Translations under genes and position numbers: made by a program | In this document: piece after piece, positions 44,758 to 57,474 of the stretch | Numbering within the stretch: position 1 is the stretch's first letter | Layout: the number at the start of each line of letters is the position of its first letter | DNA from: Ignelater luminosus | Lineage: Eukaryota > Arthropoda > Insecta > Coleoptera > Elateridae | Length of the DNA: 64,000 nucleotides | Assembly: GCA_011009095.1 (NCBI GenBank) | Contig: VTPC01091063.1 | Location: forward strand, 73,543 to 137,542 | Direction: 5' to 3' | The notes under the pieces: model-generated | Databases searched by the model: none | Seen by the model: the letters and a program-made list of their open reading frames with translations, nothing else | What the model was told of the DNA's origin: nothing

Positions 44758-47700
44758 GTAAGTAATTGGTTTTTATTTTTCTTATGTATTTTTACTTTCT
44801 GTGTGGTTAAACAAAGAGTGTTTGAGAATTCATAGTTCGTTAGCATGTTTCCTGTTTAATAAACTATTAAAGGTGCGAAATATTTCTGTCGTTACGTGTC
44901 ATGCTTTTAAAAAACGCACACTTTGATACCGGAAAACGGAAATGCTCAACTAACGCAATGCAGGAAAACGAAATAACTTCACAGTTTGATATTTTAGGAA
45001 TTTTAATGCAAAATAATGGTAAACCTGTTACAGGAACATGCTTACACAAAACCCAGTTATCTTCCTCCTACTTATACGGTTGAACAACAATAATAATATT
45101 AAAACTATTAGTAGTAGAAGACATTACTTAATATAAATCCCATTGCAATAATTAGTTTTATCTGGTATAATGGATGACAATAATTTGATAATGATGTAAT
45201 GTATCTATGTACGTAAATTTAAATTACGGACAGGTCCCTTAATAAGCATTTTTTTAAAACACATTATGTGTATACTAATTATGGGAAATGATTTTTTAAA
45301 TGATAAATGATATAATACCAGGAAATAGATAAATGGCCCATCCCATTATTTGAATTACAAGTTCTAAACAGCAACCTTCTTAGGTATTCAGAAATTTCAT
45401 GACTATACTATTGAAGGTCTTCTTCGTACTATGCTACAATACGATTAAAAAATGTACAACCTTGATCTCAAGTGAAAGTTTTTCATTGTCTTGCGTTTTT
45501 CATTTTTTTTGTTTTTGAAAACAAGAAATAAGTGAGGTTTAGCATATAACAAAGATGAAATGTGTAGACAAACGCACTTTCTTTAAATTATAGGTTACCG
45601 GATCATTTTCACATGTGTTCTTATTTAGAAGTCACATACGCACACAATGATAATAGCTACGCAAGAAGAAGTTCTAGAAATTATGTGCTCAGATTGTAAA
45701 ATACAAAATAAAAATTTTTGGAATTTTAAAATTTCTAAAAATAAATTTTACTTTAAATTCAGTAATATTTGTATTAACTGTACGTTTCAAGCGCTCCATC
45801 ACTAAATTTCCACAGAAGATATTAGTACTACCACGGATGACATGATGCTGACAGATTTAAAAACACTTAGACCAGAGGCGGAATAACAAAATTTTATCTG
45901 ACTTGACAATTAACAGAACTGATATGAATAAATAATAAAATTTAAGATACGCAATTTTTTTAGGATTTCTGAGACTTCTTCGTTGAGTAGCACTTATTAA
46001 ACGGATCCCAGAATGCATAGAGAAAAGGACTAATGCAAACTGCATTAAAATATTTCTTTTTATATACGTACAAGTAGAAACTATAGTTCGGAACATGGTT
46101 AATGTACTCGTAAGTGTAGACTCGAAACTTAAATTTCCCAGACTTTATTAAGTCAAAATTGAAAAATCTTTCTTCTTCATATTTCTGAGCCTTTGCATGT
46201 CACACCAAGCCATATTAAAAATTTCTAAATTTAGAAGACATTTGAAAATACGACCTAATCCTGAAAACATACCTCAGTAGACATTACCTTACAGATATGT
46301 AACATGACTCATTTAAGAAGTCGCCAAATCTTTAGATTTTGTGGAGTTACTTAATCGAAATTAATAAAACTGAAAATGAGTTTTCTTCAAACAGTTTTTG
46401 GTACTATCTGGCATGAGTTGAAAAGCTTTTACTACAGCTTTATTTGAATAAGAGAATAATGAATATCGAAAACGCCAAAAAGCACGCCCAATTTAGAGCC
46501 AGTCTATGCAATACAATTGAAAATTCATTAACTGTTCCGCTGCCCTTCCAAAATCCTAAATAGCAAATTGAAAAAAAATTATTTTCAGTACTTGGGGGAA
46601 ATTGCTCATACGTTCCCAACACCACCAAATCGGTGGTAATTAGTTCAAGAAAAAGAAAGCAGATTTCATGCATTGGTCTTAATCTAAATTCTATACAAAG
46701 CCCTATTTAAGAATTTTAAGTACGTTTCATGTGGATTGCATTTGAACAGGAACAAATCATCTTGATTCAAAGGTCTACAACAATGTTTCTCATACAGTGG
46801 GAAAGACATGTTAAGAAACTCACAAAATATTGAGAAATAGACGCAGGAAATTCACAGAGCAGCGTGTTGAATCTTGAACACTACATACAGCTGTACCAAT
46901 CCACTGAGCCAACACGACAGAGTGACAACAAATGTTCCAAATTTAATGAGTCTTAAGAGAATAGATGCCGTAAAAACTATTTTACGTCTTTCTTTAACGA
47001 TTTTTACGTCTCGCCTTACCGGCTTAACGTAGTTCATTGTTTTTGACTTCAAATAAATCCGGTATTGCAGGTTACTGAAATGATTATTGCCAGAAGATTT
47101 CGTTATCTTTTTTTATGTTAAGACATATTTTAGTAACAAAACTACAAAGCATGAATATATCTTGATGGGGCATTTGATAGCGTTTTATTTTGTCTCTACA
47201 AAGCTTTAAATTTAGTGTGGCCTAATTTGTTATGTGGAAGAAATTGTCTTGCTTTTTAACAGAATTGAGCTGACTGCTTTAGATATGCTCAGCTAAATCT
47301 TGAACTGAATCCTTTCTACTTTTATGACTACAGTATGACTAATACAAAACTGTACGCGCACGTTCCAAACTATAATAATTGCTAGCATTTAAATAGACTA
47401 ATAGGTTCGTCGTTGCAGAGGGCGTTAGCAAAATCTTTCAAAAGTAAATTTTGTGCTGGCGCTTATATTTGAGGAAAGTCTTGAAATCTTTCTGGTAGTC
47501 CGTTAATTAATTTTATTAATAAGGAGACTAAGCAGGTTGTTATTTTTGGTTGCAATTGCGCATTACTTTAAATCTATACAGGGTGTCCCGCAAATAATTA
47601 CGTTTATGAGATACGAGTAATTCTATTGTTTTACAGCAAGTTTCAATTTCTCATTTTTGAGATATCTACAATTGTTTTGCAGTAAACATTGGAAAAAATC

Positions 47701-48460
47701 GCTGTTTAATTTTACACCTAATCTAGTTTGCCTGCATACTGTTTCAGAGGTATTAGAAGAACAAGAACTGAAAATTAGATTTTACTCGGAAACGATGCAT
47801 CCTATGAAAAACTACAAGAGCACTTTTTGTTCTTAAATTATCCGTAGGTTACAAAAACGTAAATAATAGCTTTTTCTTTTTCTCAGTGGCGGTATTGACC
47901 TTGGGTGATTCGTACAACACGTAGTAGGCATAGAAGAGTACAGATCGCGTAAAAAATTTCATTTTGTTATTTCACGTTGCTCTGAAAATATTTAAAAAAA
48001 CAAAAGATTTTAAATTACGTTTGATTTAAAGATTCTGTATCTTAAAAACTGAACAGTTTTCGAAAAGAGTTTCGTTCATGATGTTTCTGGGTCGTAACAG
48101 GATAGTTTTTGTTTTACGTACTTTGAATTTCTAAGCACGTTTTTAAACTTTCTGTAAGTATTTGCTGTACCCCTATATTATGTTATGAAAACTATCAGCG
48201 CAGCGGCAATCTCTTGTGAATCCTGAGAAAGCTGAAAAATTAGTGTTGCCTAAGCTTTTAAATCATTTAGTTGTTTTACCACCGTATATCGAAATATTTT
48301 ATCATCTATCTTGTTTTCACATTTTGGACGAATAACAAATTGCTATTCCTGAAGCAACTTTTATTTGCAACAGTCTTCTCATTTTCTATCTTTTCTTTTT
48401 CTCTTTTTCCTGGTCTAGTGCTGTAGTAAATGCTGCATGAATTCTTTCTCGGGAATTTGT
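44758..48460 (+). other. calpain second intron, left part
   Basis: Start of a 16,538-base intron (44758-61295). The sequence is AT-rich without recognised genes. TACAGGGTGTCCC at 47577-47589 is a typical terminus of a short insect DNA element. It is followed by about 600 bases that may be its body, but no matching end was found. Confidence 0.45.
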
Positions 48461-48467
48461 TTTTCTT

Positions 48468-49016
48468 TTACCTACTTCCAACTTGCGAATTAAATGCAGC
48501 GTTGTATACGCGTTGTACATAATCACATCTCAACTGCAGTTTAGCCACCGTTTTTACCATCTGATCTAGCAAAGTCTGACGAATGGAAGAACCTTCTGCA
48601 AAAAGGCTTCTTGGCTTACACTGCTTTTGTTTCTCGAAGAGAGTTTGCAACTGGACTGATGACGATTATCAATGTTGTATTTCTCGCCACTCTGCCGTTT
48701 AGGCTCTTTCTGAGCCTCTTCGGTCGGAGGGGTTGCAAGACTTGCTTGAGGACGTACATACGGGTAGAATCGCTTTGGAGGCATTAAATTGTGACGTGCT
48801 ACAATTTTCTGTCAGTAAATAGTTTATCGGTAGTTGCTGACTGACATGATGATAACCTGGAGTGCGGACGCCCTTCTGTATTTGATGGGGAGCACGACGT
48901 GGTAGTGAACGGTTTGTTGGTGTTACTTGTTGATAGTGTAGAAGGTTTACAGTTTCCGGAATGAGTTTACAAGAGGAAAACAAATTTTTATTGTTGGTTT
49001 TAGGACAAAATGTCAT
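48468..49016 (-). pseudogene. coding-like minus-strand relic, unidentified
   Basis: Three overlapping minus-strand frames (48699-49016, 48566-48784, 48468-48650) read as one frameshifted sequence with less AT-rich, protein-like composition. It has a Q/P/R-rich part (LPRRAPHQIQKGVRTPGYHH), then PPTEEAQKEPKRQSGEKYN, then QMVKTVAKLQLRCDYVQRVY, then a stop. The low-complexity, basic character suits a retroposed gene or a gag-like transposon protein. I recognise no family, and no intron or poly-A tail settles the matter. Confidence 0.3.
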
Positions 49017-49019
49017 TCT

Positions 49020-51925
49020 TTTCGGCTTGTTTCAAAATCTTCAATAATAGTAATAAATATAATTTCAATGTTACCAACAATAATGAAGAAAATTTAAAAA
49101 ACACATTTTCTCAATTCGGACAATAGAGAGAAGAAGAAGAAGAAGAAGAAGAATTACAGTTCCCTTTGATCTTACCGTTAAAAATTCATTCACTGCAGGT
49201 ATCCCCTTATAGTTGCAGTTTGACAGAGACTCCATCCCTCCCCTGCTCCGCCAGTTTAGAGCCACCGGCTGCCCTGCCTGTTCTTCAACCATTACGCTAC
49301 CATACGTACTATGTGTTTACCTCAAGAAGAAGCGAGTAGATATATTTGGGCTCTTCTATTTATCTCGAATTGTGTATTGTCTCCTCTTCTTTAACCTTTT
49401 TTATATCTTTTTCAGTTTGCACAGATTTTCTGAGATTTTCTTTTACTTTCCAGAGATGAGTTTTTCGTCAAACTGTACAAATTCTTTCTGATTCGAGTTC
49501 TGTAGGGTCTATTTAAATTATGTTTCCTCCCTTTGTGGTCCAATATTTCCCACAGTCTGTGCCTGTAAGGAAATGCAAGTATTCATGAACGTCCACTCAG
49601 ATTTTACCATATGGGGACGCCAGATGCATGTAGAGTGAAATGTTTCCATATAATTTGCCTTTTCAGATACAGTACCACTTGATGATTCTTGTCCATAGAA
49701 GGAATTCCCATGAAAATCTTATGTCAAAGAACTCTTATTTAATTCTAAAATACCTTAATGACTTTCCGCTAACCAGTCCTTGTACCGGGTAGACCACAGG
49801 TGGCAAACTTGGACGGTTCGTATAACGACAAGACACGTCAAAACTAGATTGTTTAATTAAATATCTACCCGAAAATAAGTTTTTGCCTTTATATGAACCA
49901 ATTTGGGCCCGTGGGACAAGTTTTTCCATCTCTGATGGAGACCTACAGTCTAATTTTGCTTTTTAAACTAATTCTAAGTACTTTTGGTAGATATTAAGTT
50001 ACTTATCTACTGCAGTTCTTGTAAGGCAGAAGGATGAATTCTTCTATCAAACTTTGTACGCAACAAATTTCCAAATAATACGTTAAAACTGTAGCATTTA
50101 TTGTTTTGAAATTTATAAAATGGAGGCGGTAGAAATTTAAGTATGTTATACCCGTGACTGATTTGTGCGGGATTTGCATTTGCGAGTTTAAATAAGAGAA
50201 CAAATTGCGTTACGGTTCTGGTCGATGCAGGTAAAACACTAGGCTGAAGACATTAGGCGTCTTAGGCTCATTAGAATGTTTGCATGTAGTTTATTCGCGA
50301 TTGCTTTGATTGCTTTTAGATGTTTTCTTCTTTCTATTATATTCTACAAACTGCAGCGGTGTATATTGTAATGTTTCTCCCACACATTCTATTCCGTTAT
50401 TCATTGATTTGCTTTTTATAAATTGTTTGACAAAGAAAACAAATTGCGTCAGTTGTTTGGAGGTTATAAGTAATAACTTTTGTGAAGGTTCTGAATGGGA
50501 AGCTATTATTTACTTAACAAGTATTACACTATTATTTTCAGAAATTTGTACAATAGATTTCATTGTATAATCTTTGACGTATTTTATAATTTTGCTAAAA
50601 CACATAGATAATAATAGAACCTACAAAATGATAAAATGATTATTTCGAACACAAAGATTTTGTTAACTCGTAATTTCTTAAATTGAAAAGTCAATATGTA
50701 TGAACAGTTTCTATTTACTATTTATTCTGTAAGCTTTGTAGGACAAAAAATAGCCACCAGAATGAGAAAAATTCAAAAAACAAAACATTTGTTGGTGCAT
50801 CCTGTATACATACATGTTTATAAATTCTTGCGCTTTACTATTTTTGTCAAGTAATTTCTCTTTACGATTCACACTTGATGGAATACAAAATGAAAACTTA
50901 ACCATATAACAGGTCATCACCACATCCATTGTTTATGTAGGTGCATGAATGAATATTAAAATGGTTTCAACACGACGTGTATTACATACAAAATGTTCTC
51001 GTCTTTGGTGCCCACAAGCATGTTACAAGAATTTTAACCAAACGAGACTAAAGTGGTCATAGGAAAGGAGCATTATAAAGTTTATGCAACTTAACATGAT
51101 GATTAGACTGTTTAATTTAATGTTTGCTAATTTGCGGCCCACAAATATAAAAGAAAAAAAATAATAATTGCGTTTTTCTTTCCTTTTTTATTTAATTTTT
51201 TTTAAGTAAACCTACACGATTAGATTGCAAAAAAAAGAATTACAATAAATTATCTTGTATGTAAGATTCGTCCTACATGTTCAACATTTTCTAATCAATA
51301 AATTGCAGTTTCATTGTGGAGTTAATAAAGAACGGATTATTATGCACGAGATATTATGAAATTGTATTAAAAAGATCAACTTTAGAATATTTAGAAAGAA
51401 CGGTGACAAAAATATAAATTATTTTTAAATAAATGAACAACTGAATAGAACCACTTCAGTGTCGCAACGCGTGCATGACACTATTTAGTACCTTAACAAT
51501 CAGGTTTAATTCATGCAAAAAAAACAAATCGTTCCTACCTGTCTTGAGCGCGACACCATATGTTGTTAATATAAAAGAATGTCATTGTATCTTGTTCTTT
51601 TTTTTGTCTATGTTCTTGAGTATGTTAATCAATTTTCTATTTTTGTTTTATAAATTATAATGAATGAGGTTAACAACTACTGTTAATTTTACAGATACAG
51701 ACAAGAACTTCAGAGACCTCAAATACAGTATGTACAAAATTATTTTTATTATTGTTCTAAAACAAAATCCAACTGATCCAACTAACCCATAGAATAAATT
51801 CTTCATGAATTATGACGAAGCAAACATTGTTTCTTAGTGGCATTTTATTCAATTCTTGTATATGAAGGTATTCAAATATATGGGCTTTACATTAACTATT
51901 CAGAAAAACTGATAATACCATCTTG
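49020..51925 (+). other. calpain second intron, middle part
   Basis: A (AAG)n microsatellite lies at 49130-49152. The sequence around 49200-49300 is GC-richer (CCCTCCCCTGCTCC) but unrecognised. The rest is AT-rich without features. Confidence 0.5.
49130..49152 (+). repeat. (AAG)n microsatellite
   Basis: About seven AAG repeats. No gene overlaps it. Confidence 0.9.
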
Positions 51926-51990
51926 CTATACAGGGTGATAAAAAGAATGTCAAATGTTACTTTTTTCGATTTTCCTAATGCGTTGTAAAC

Positions 51991-52171
51991 CTACACCAGT
52001 TGTCATGAAAGAACATCCCCACGTCATTAATTTGTGTTGCAAGTTCCAATACTTGGTGCGTTTATACATTTATCTTTGTCTAACATGTATCAATGCGCCA
52101 AATAATGTATGTCGGAATATGCAACACAAATTAATGACGTGGGAATATTCTTTCATGACCATTGGTATGTA
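51991..52171. repeat. long hairpin with 15-base loop
   Basis: Arm 51991-52069 pairs with 52085-52171 around a loop of about 15 bases (TTATCTTTGTCTAAC region). The best-paired parts are CCCACGTCATTAATTTGTGT with ACACAAATTAATGACGTGGG, GTCATGAAAGAA with TTCTTTCATGAC, and GGTGCGTTTATACAT with ATGTATCAATGCGCC. A TACAGGGTG terminus-like motif lies 60 bases upstream at 51929. It could be a fold-back element or a young hairpin source of small RNA. It sits in the calpain intron, so it would be transcribed. Confidence 0.8.
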
Positions 52172-52559
52172 GCGAGTGAACACCTGTCTTCTATACTTCT
52201 TCTTCTTACTCTTGATCTTCATTCTTTGTTGCTAGTTCTGGATTATAAAAATGTCAATAAGACTGTTTTTTCCATTTTTTTTAAATTAAACCATTTCGAT
52301 TTTGGTGGCCGAATTAGAATAGTGAGTTATAGAAAGAAATTGTCAGTTACGATACAAAACGTAGTTTAAAGTCACTTACCTTTGAAGGATTTAGAAATCC
52401 TGCAAAGACTGTAAAGATATTTAACATTCTACAGTCGAAAACTTATTTTAAAGATGCCCAAATAACCAACAAATGTAGATCCTATGTCAAAAATATCATC
52501 CTTTCTGATCAATTCCTAATCTTCTATGACTAGTCTAAGAGTGTAAATTAGAGCTCTAA

Positions 52560-53210
52560 CCATTTCACTGGCGAGGTCACAATAATAAATAATAAAAGAA
52601 GGATGAGAAAAAGTTACAAAAAGCATTTGCACTTCCTCTAAGAAGATGGTTTGTAAAAAAGCAAGAAATGCAGAAAATCAAAAATACATAGAAACAATGA
52701 CAAAAGAAGACACAGAGAGACGTCCTTGACAAGCATGGAAATATAACAAAAATAGAGAAATGGAAAAACAATAACACAGGCACTGATTTTAGAAGACCTA
52801 AATGTGCTACAAGAACTCAAACAAATCAAACAAGACAATATACGAATTAAAATCGATTTTAGAAAAATTGATGAGCAATAAATTCAAAAAGTTAGAAGAC
52901 AGAAAGATGACTACAATTGGCGATAAGAAAAAAGAAAAAGTTGAACAGAATGAAGAAATCGGGAAGCTACATGAAAGATGGAGCATTGGTCGGAAGGGCC
53001 AAGTTTGTCTTCCAACCAGTTGTAGTCACTAAAGTTTTCTTTGAACCCAGTAAGTTCATCCAGTCAAGAATCTGTACAGAGAATTCAAGTACTGGAATCA
53101 GTGCAGTAAGTTGGAAGCACGTTAAAGCCAATAGACTGCAGTGTACTGGTTACTGGGCAGTTCTTAAGAGAGAAAAAAGTTTTATTTTTGTTTTCCTTAA
53201 TCTTCCATAA
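52560..53210 (+). mobile_element. possible LINE ORF1-like coiled-coil relic
   Basis: Plus-strand frames with K/E/N/Q-rich heptad-like sequence, such as NLQELKQIKQDNIRIKIDFR near 52790-52870 followed in other frames by KKEKVEQNEEIGKLHERW. Such low-complexity coiled coils precede the reverse transcriptase in many insect LINEs. There are frameshifts and stops, and no zinc knuckle or enzymatic domain is seen. It could also be chance A-rich sequence. Confidence 0.25.
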
Positions 53211-53749
53211 TCTGTAATCCGCGATTCATCATCCATACACATCGATAATCCACGATATCAACTACAGCCGTGGCTATAAAAAAAGAAACCAGAACATGAA
53301 GGAATCGTTTTCCCACTTCTACAAAATTAGAATTTACGATAACAGGGAGGAACATTCAGGAACAGTAGTGATGTGAATTAGAGTGCATCGCGCTGAGTAA
53401 CGGCATGACTCATATGACTGGGTAAAAAAAGCAAATTTGCGTGAATGGGCGTCAAAGTGAGCTAAAAGTGAGGTTACACGAGACATATGTCTCATATTGC
53501 ATCACAATAGTAGTTGGGATACGTATAATATCGTGAATGACAAAGCATACTACGTCACTAATCATAGCAAGTTGTTCTGAAGCCAAAATGAAATACTGCT
53601 TATAATTTGAAATAATACACCCTTGATCTTTGCTTCTCAACCCGGGAGGGAGTAGATTTGTATGGAAGCGGCACGTCAGAATGTGAGGTGGTAGTTCTAA
53701 GCAAGTAGTGTACATCACATGCAGTGTAATGCTTACCAAGTAGAAATAT

Positions 53750-53865
53750 ACAAACAGGGATTAACGCATAGTGACTCATAGGAGTCAAGGATCTCATGAC
53801 CTATGAGAATCTTATGATTTGTGGAATTTGATAATCTTGTGACTTATGAGATTTCGCTGGCTTCA
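53750..53865 (+). repeat. short degenerate repeat of CTCATGACCTATGAG type
   Basis: The sequence contains GTGACTCATAG, CTCATGACCTATGAGAATCT and GTGACTTATGAGATTT within 80 bases, and a similar CATGACTCATATGACT at 53404. The central one is palindromic (CTCAT and ATGAG arms). No known element is recognised. Confidence 0.4.
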
Positions 53866-53869
53866 GTAC

Positions 53870-56750
53870 AGATACCTCCGCCCTGTATCAACAGCGAGAA
53901 CTGCAACATCGAGGCATCACGGTTACGACCAACATCATTGCTCCATCATCGAATCATGACTCGTTCACCGCCGCGAGCAATGCCAAGAATTGACAGCCAT
54001 CGCGTTTTACCCATTAAGTTTATCTTTTTTTTATTCCCAGCTGAACAGGAGTTTTCTAGAATGGCCACTGAAAACAGATAAACTATAATGACAAGTCAAG
54101 TCATTCCTGTAGTTCTACTTATTCCCTAGTGATTCTGAACAAATTGCAATGAAATATGGGATCTAAAAACATTTATCAAAAAGCTTTTGGACTGCTTTTA
54201 AAATATAGAGATCTAAATGAGAGAAATATAATTAAAACTCAAATTATGAACCAACGTATCTAAATCATCTCTCAAAGTTGGCATTGATGAGTGTGTGGCA
54301 TAAACAAACTAGGCATTTACACTTTTGTAATCTTGAGCAACGTTTCCTCTCAAACACTTTTAAGACGAAACTCAGCTGAAGAAAACAATGAATTATTGTA
54401 ATAGAAAATATGACAAGATGAACGATAGTATAAGAGAAAAGGATGTTCTAAATAAATATTTTGCGATTGACTGGCAAAGGGAGGTGACCCTCATTAAAAG
54501 AGTGTATTGTATAAGGACAAAATCCAAGGATTTGTAAGCATTTTGGAAATCCTAAGAAATTCCAGCATTGAGGATAATATAAAGACGAAAAGTTTTAACA
54601 AACTAAATCCAAGAAAAAAATGTTAATTTGGTGTAAGTTCACAAAAATGCTTCTGATATCAAAAATAACCGTAACTAAGAATTGAACGTAACTATCGTAT
54701 TTATCAACAATAAAACAGAACACTGAAAAAACTATTTATTCAAGAATCACACAATAAATTAAGGTATTGTTTACACAGAGTAAACTATTAAGATTTAAAA
54801 TTTAATACTTACAGCACTAAAATAAGGCAGTTGAGTCATAAAACTTGTGTATTTCTCCTTCGTCTTGCTCATTAGAATAACGTTGTACAACTGCAAAATT
54901 TTAAAAGATGAATGATGATGCTTTAAAGATTGTTTCGAATTCATGATAAAATTCTTGTTCGGGAAATTGTATTGATGTTTTTGTACCTTTACACTATTTA
55001 TGTTAAAAGTTAGGTTAGATCAATTATTCTAAAACACATTTTATGTGAAATTTGACTTGATTATTCATGCTTATGTAACTTCAAACATTGACTCAGTTTA
55101 ATATTTTTTTAATAAAGATTTTATGTAAAAAGTTATACAATTTGTAATTGATATGACCTTGTTAAATCTAATCATATCTCATCATTTTCAATTCTAGGAA
55201 ATCCTTCAAATTCAACACTATAAAATTACGTCTGAAGTTTTTCATTAATAAGACGGTCAAACTATAGAAATACATTATATGGGTATCATTATCCTTAAAT
55301 AATGGTACCAAAAAAAACTACTTTTTTGTTAGACTCTCTTTATTACATAAATCATAATGCATTAAATTGCATTTAGCTATTCTTAATAATATGAATAAGT
55401 TAACGTCTACTGATTCTTGCTTGTCAGATTTCATTTCATTATAATATCCAACCTCTATAGGTTACATGCAAAAAACCATGATACAATTAAATGTTTTTTT
55501 CTTGTATTTTGTGTGTGAATTCACTCTCACTAATGATAACCTTTTAACAATAATAATTTATTATATAGATACCTCCATTAAGCAAATTAAAAAAATTAGG
55601 TTAGAATATTTCCTCAGAATAACTTACACACAGGATTTCACTAGGAATTCAATATCTCTATTTTGACCAAGGTTAAGAAAAAAAGAATTTAATATGTGGG
55701 TCAAATCTAAATTTCGTATTTGAATTTGAAAAGTAAATATTATTAATATTCATACGCATCTGTTGTGTTGGTAATTCTTGCCGGGAGGAAATTCTTAAAA
55801 TCTCTCGTCACATTATATATTATTACTATTATTATTACCATTGCGTCTTTAATACAATGACCTTGTATACAAAATAAAATTTTTATGATTTCTAATTTAT
55901 TAATTTATGTTTATGATTACTATTTTTGAAGAGTAGGACGATGATAAAATATTAATATTCAATTGATTGGTGTGTTTTTATGTTTGCAATAGGAAAGTAA
56001 TTCTCTATTCAAGGATCCCAGGAAATGCATCTTTAAATTTAAAGTGTGCGGGTGTATATTTAATAATAAACAGTTACAAAATATTAAACATACCGGGTGA
56101 TCAAATAAAACATCTCTTGTTAATGTGTTTGTTTGTTTCGTTTACTCTTTTTCAATTGTTACATGGCAATTATTCTTTTTTAAATACAATCATAGAGTTT
56201 CAAAGATTTTTATCAGTATCGTGTATCTCACGATAGTTGGAATATGCATTTTCCCTTAGTAAGGGAAAAATGATCGACATCACAAAAAATCTGGAATACT
56301 CAGTTTTAAGAAATTTTTAAACTTAGAATTGGTAACTTGTGATATACCTAAAATAAACAATTTAAATGCCACAATTCCTAATTCATGCAATTGCTGAGAT
56401 CGTTCTGGTTCTGCTGTACCATCAATCTTAGAACTTGACACTTATTTGAAATATCTTTACTAATACAGTAAATGAAGATTAAATCTGCTTGAACAATTTG
56501 TACATTACGTTGTGAACAAACTAGCATCTAAAAATGACACCAATTTGACAATATCAAATCGTGTCTGATATACTTAAATTATATGTCATAAAGCAAACAC
56601 GTTTAGTAACTTAGTGCATTTAATACTTTAATTGAATCTACCTTTACAACCCCGTTTTATAATGCATGATTACTTTGGTTTCAATACCACTGCAGCGTAT
56701 ATAAATATCTACAATATTAATGTTCGCAAATCAGCCAACTAGATGATTAA
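53870..56750 (+). other. calpain second intron, featureless part
   Basis: 53870-54080 is GC-richer and contains an open frame with SPPRAMPRIDSHRVLPIK, unrecognised. The remainder to 56750 is AT-rich, and I see nothing in it. Confidence 0.4.
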
Positions 56751-56753
56751 CGT

Positions 56754-57468
56754 AAAATTTTGGTGTTGCGTTTTCCCTCTAGGAGACGGCAATCAACTTT
56801 TTTTGCTTAAATGACATGATACATTTTTTGTTTTTCTATTAAATAGAGAACCTTCTTCTTCCTAGATATATAAATATACGAATATTTGTATAACAAAAAA
56901 CACAGTAGACATTGGAAATTTTATGATTATATAAAAGATATCCTACTGGCGATTAGGCTTGAACTATGGTTTCAACAAGATGGAGTCTCTCCTCATAAAT
57001 AAAAATAAATGTTTGGAACATATTAAATTTTAAACTTGGAAACAACTGGTTAGCAAATAGTGGCCAGCTAGGTAGCCTGACTTGTCAGTTGTAGAGTTCT
57101 TTGTATGAGGGTGCATCAAGTAATAAGTCTCTGCTCCATTATTTGCAATACACAGCTACATCTCTAGCTTTGCCCGAATAATAGCCTTAACTTGTTGATT
57201 GATGCATTCCTAAATAGGGCCGAAGGATAGAGCTACCATTTGCCATATTTGAAATTTAAAGTATTGGAACGTTTCTTCCTTGATATTGCCCTTCTTCAAT
57301 AAATATTTATTTATTTCAAAATTTTGTAATGTAAGACTATAATATTTTTTATATTCAGAAAAGGAAAAGATTCTCTATTTAATAGATAAACAAAAAATGT
57401 ATCATGCCATTTAAAAAATAAAAAGCTGACTACCGCTCCCTAGAGTGAAAACACAACATCAAAATTTC
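56754..57468 (+). mobile_element. internally deleted IS630-type transposon with ~105 bp inverted ends
   Basis: Inverted repeats 56754-56860 and 57362-57468 match over roughly 105 bases, including CATGATACATTTTTTGTTT and CTATTAAATAGAGAA. Between them lie fragments of the same transposase family as at 8328-9140 and 19000-19270. WFQQDGVSPH (catalytic DGAP block) is at 56967-56996. After a frameshift, WPAR-stop-PDLSVVEFF is at 57061-57105, the WPPRSPDLTPLDFF block. The rest of the transposase is absent, so this is a deletion derivative. A TA lies next to each presumed end, as expected for the superfamily. Confidence 0.8.
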
Positions 57469-57474
57469 ATATTC

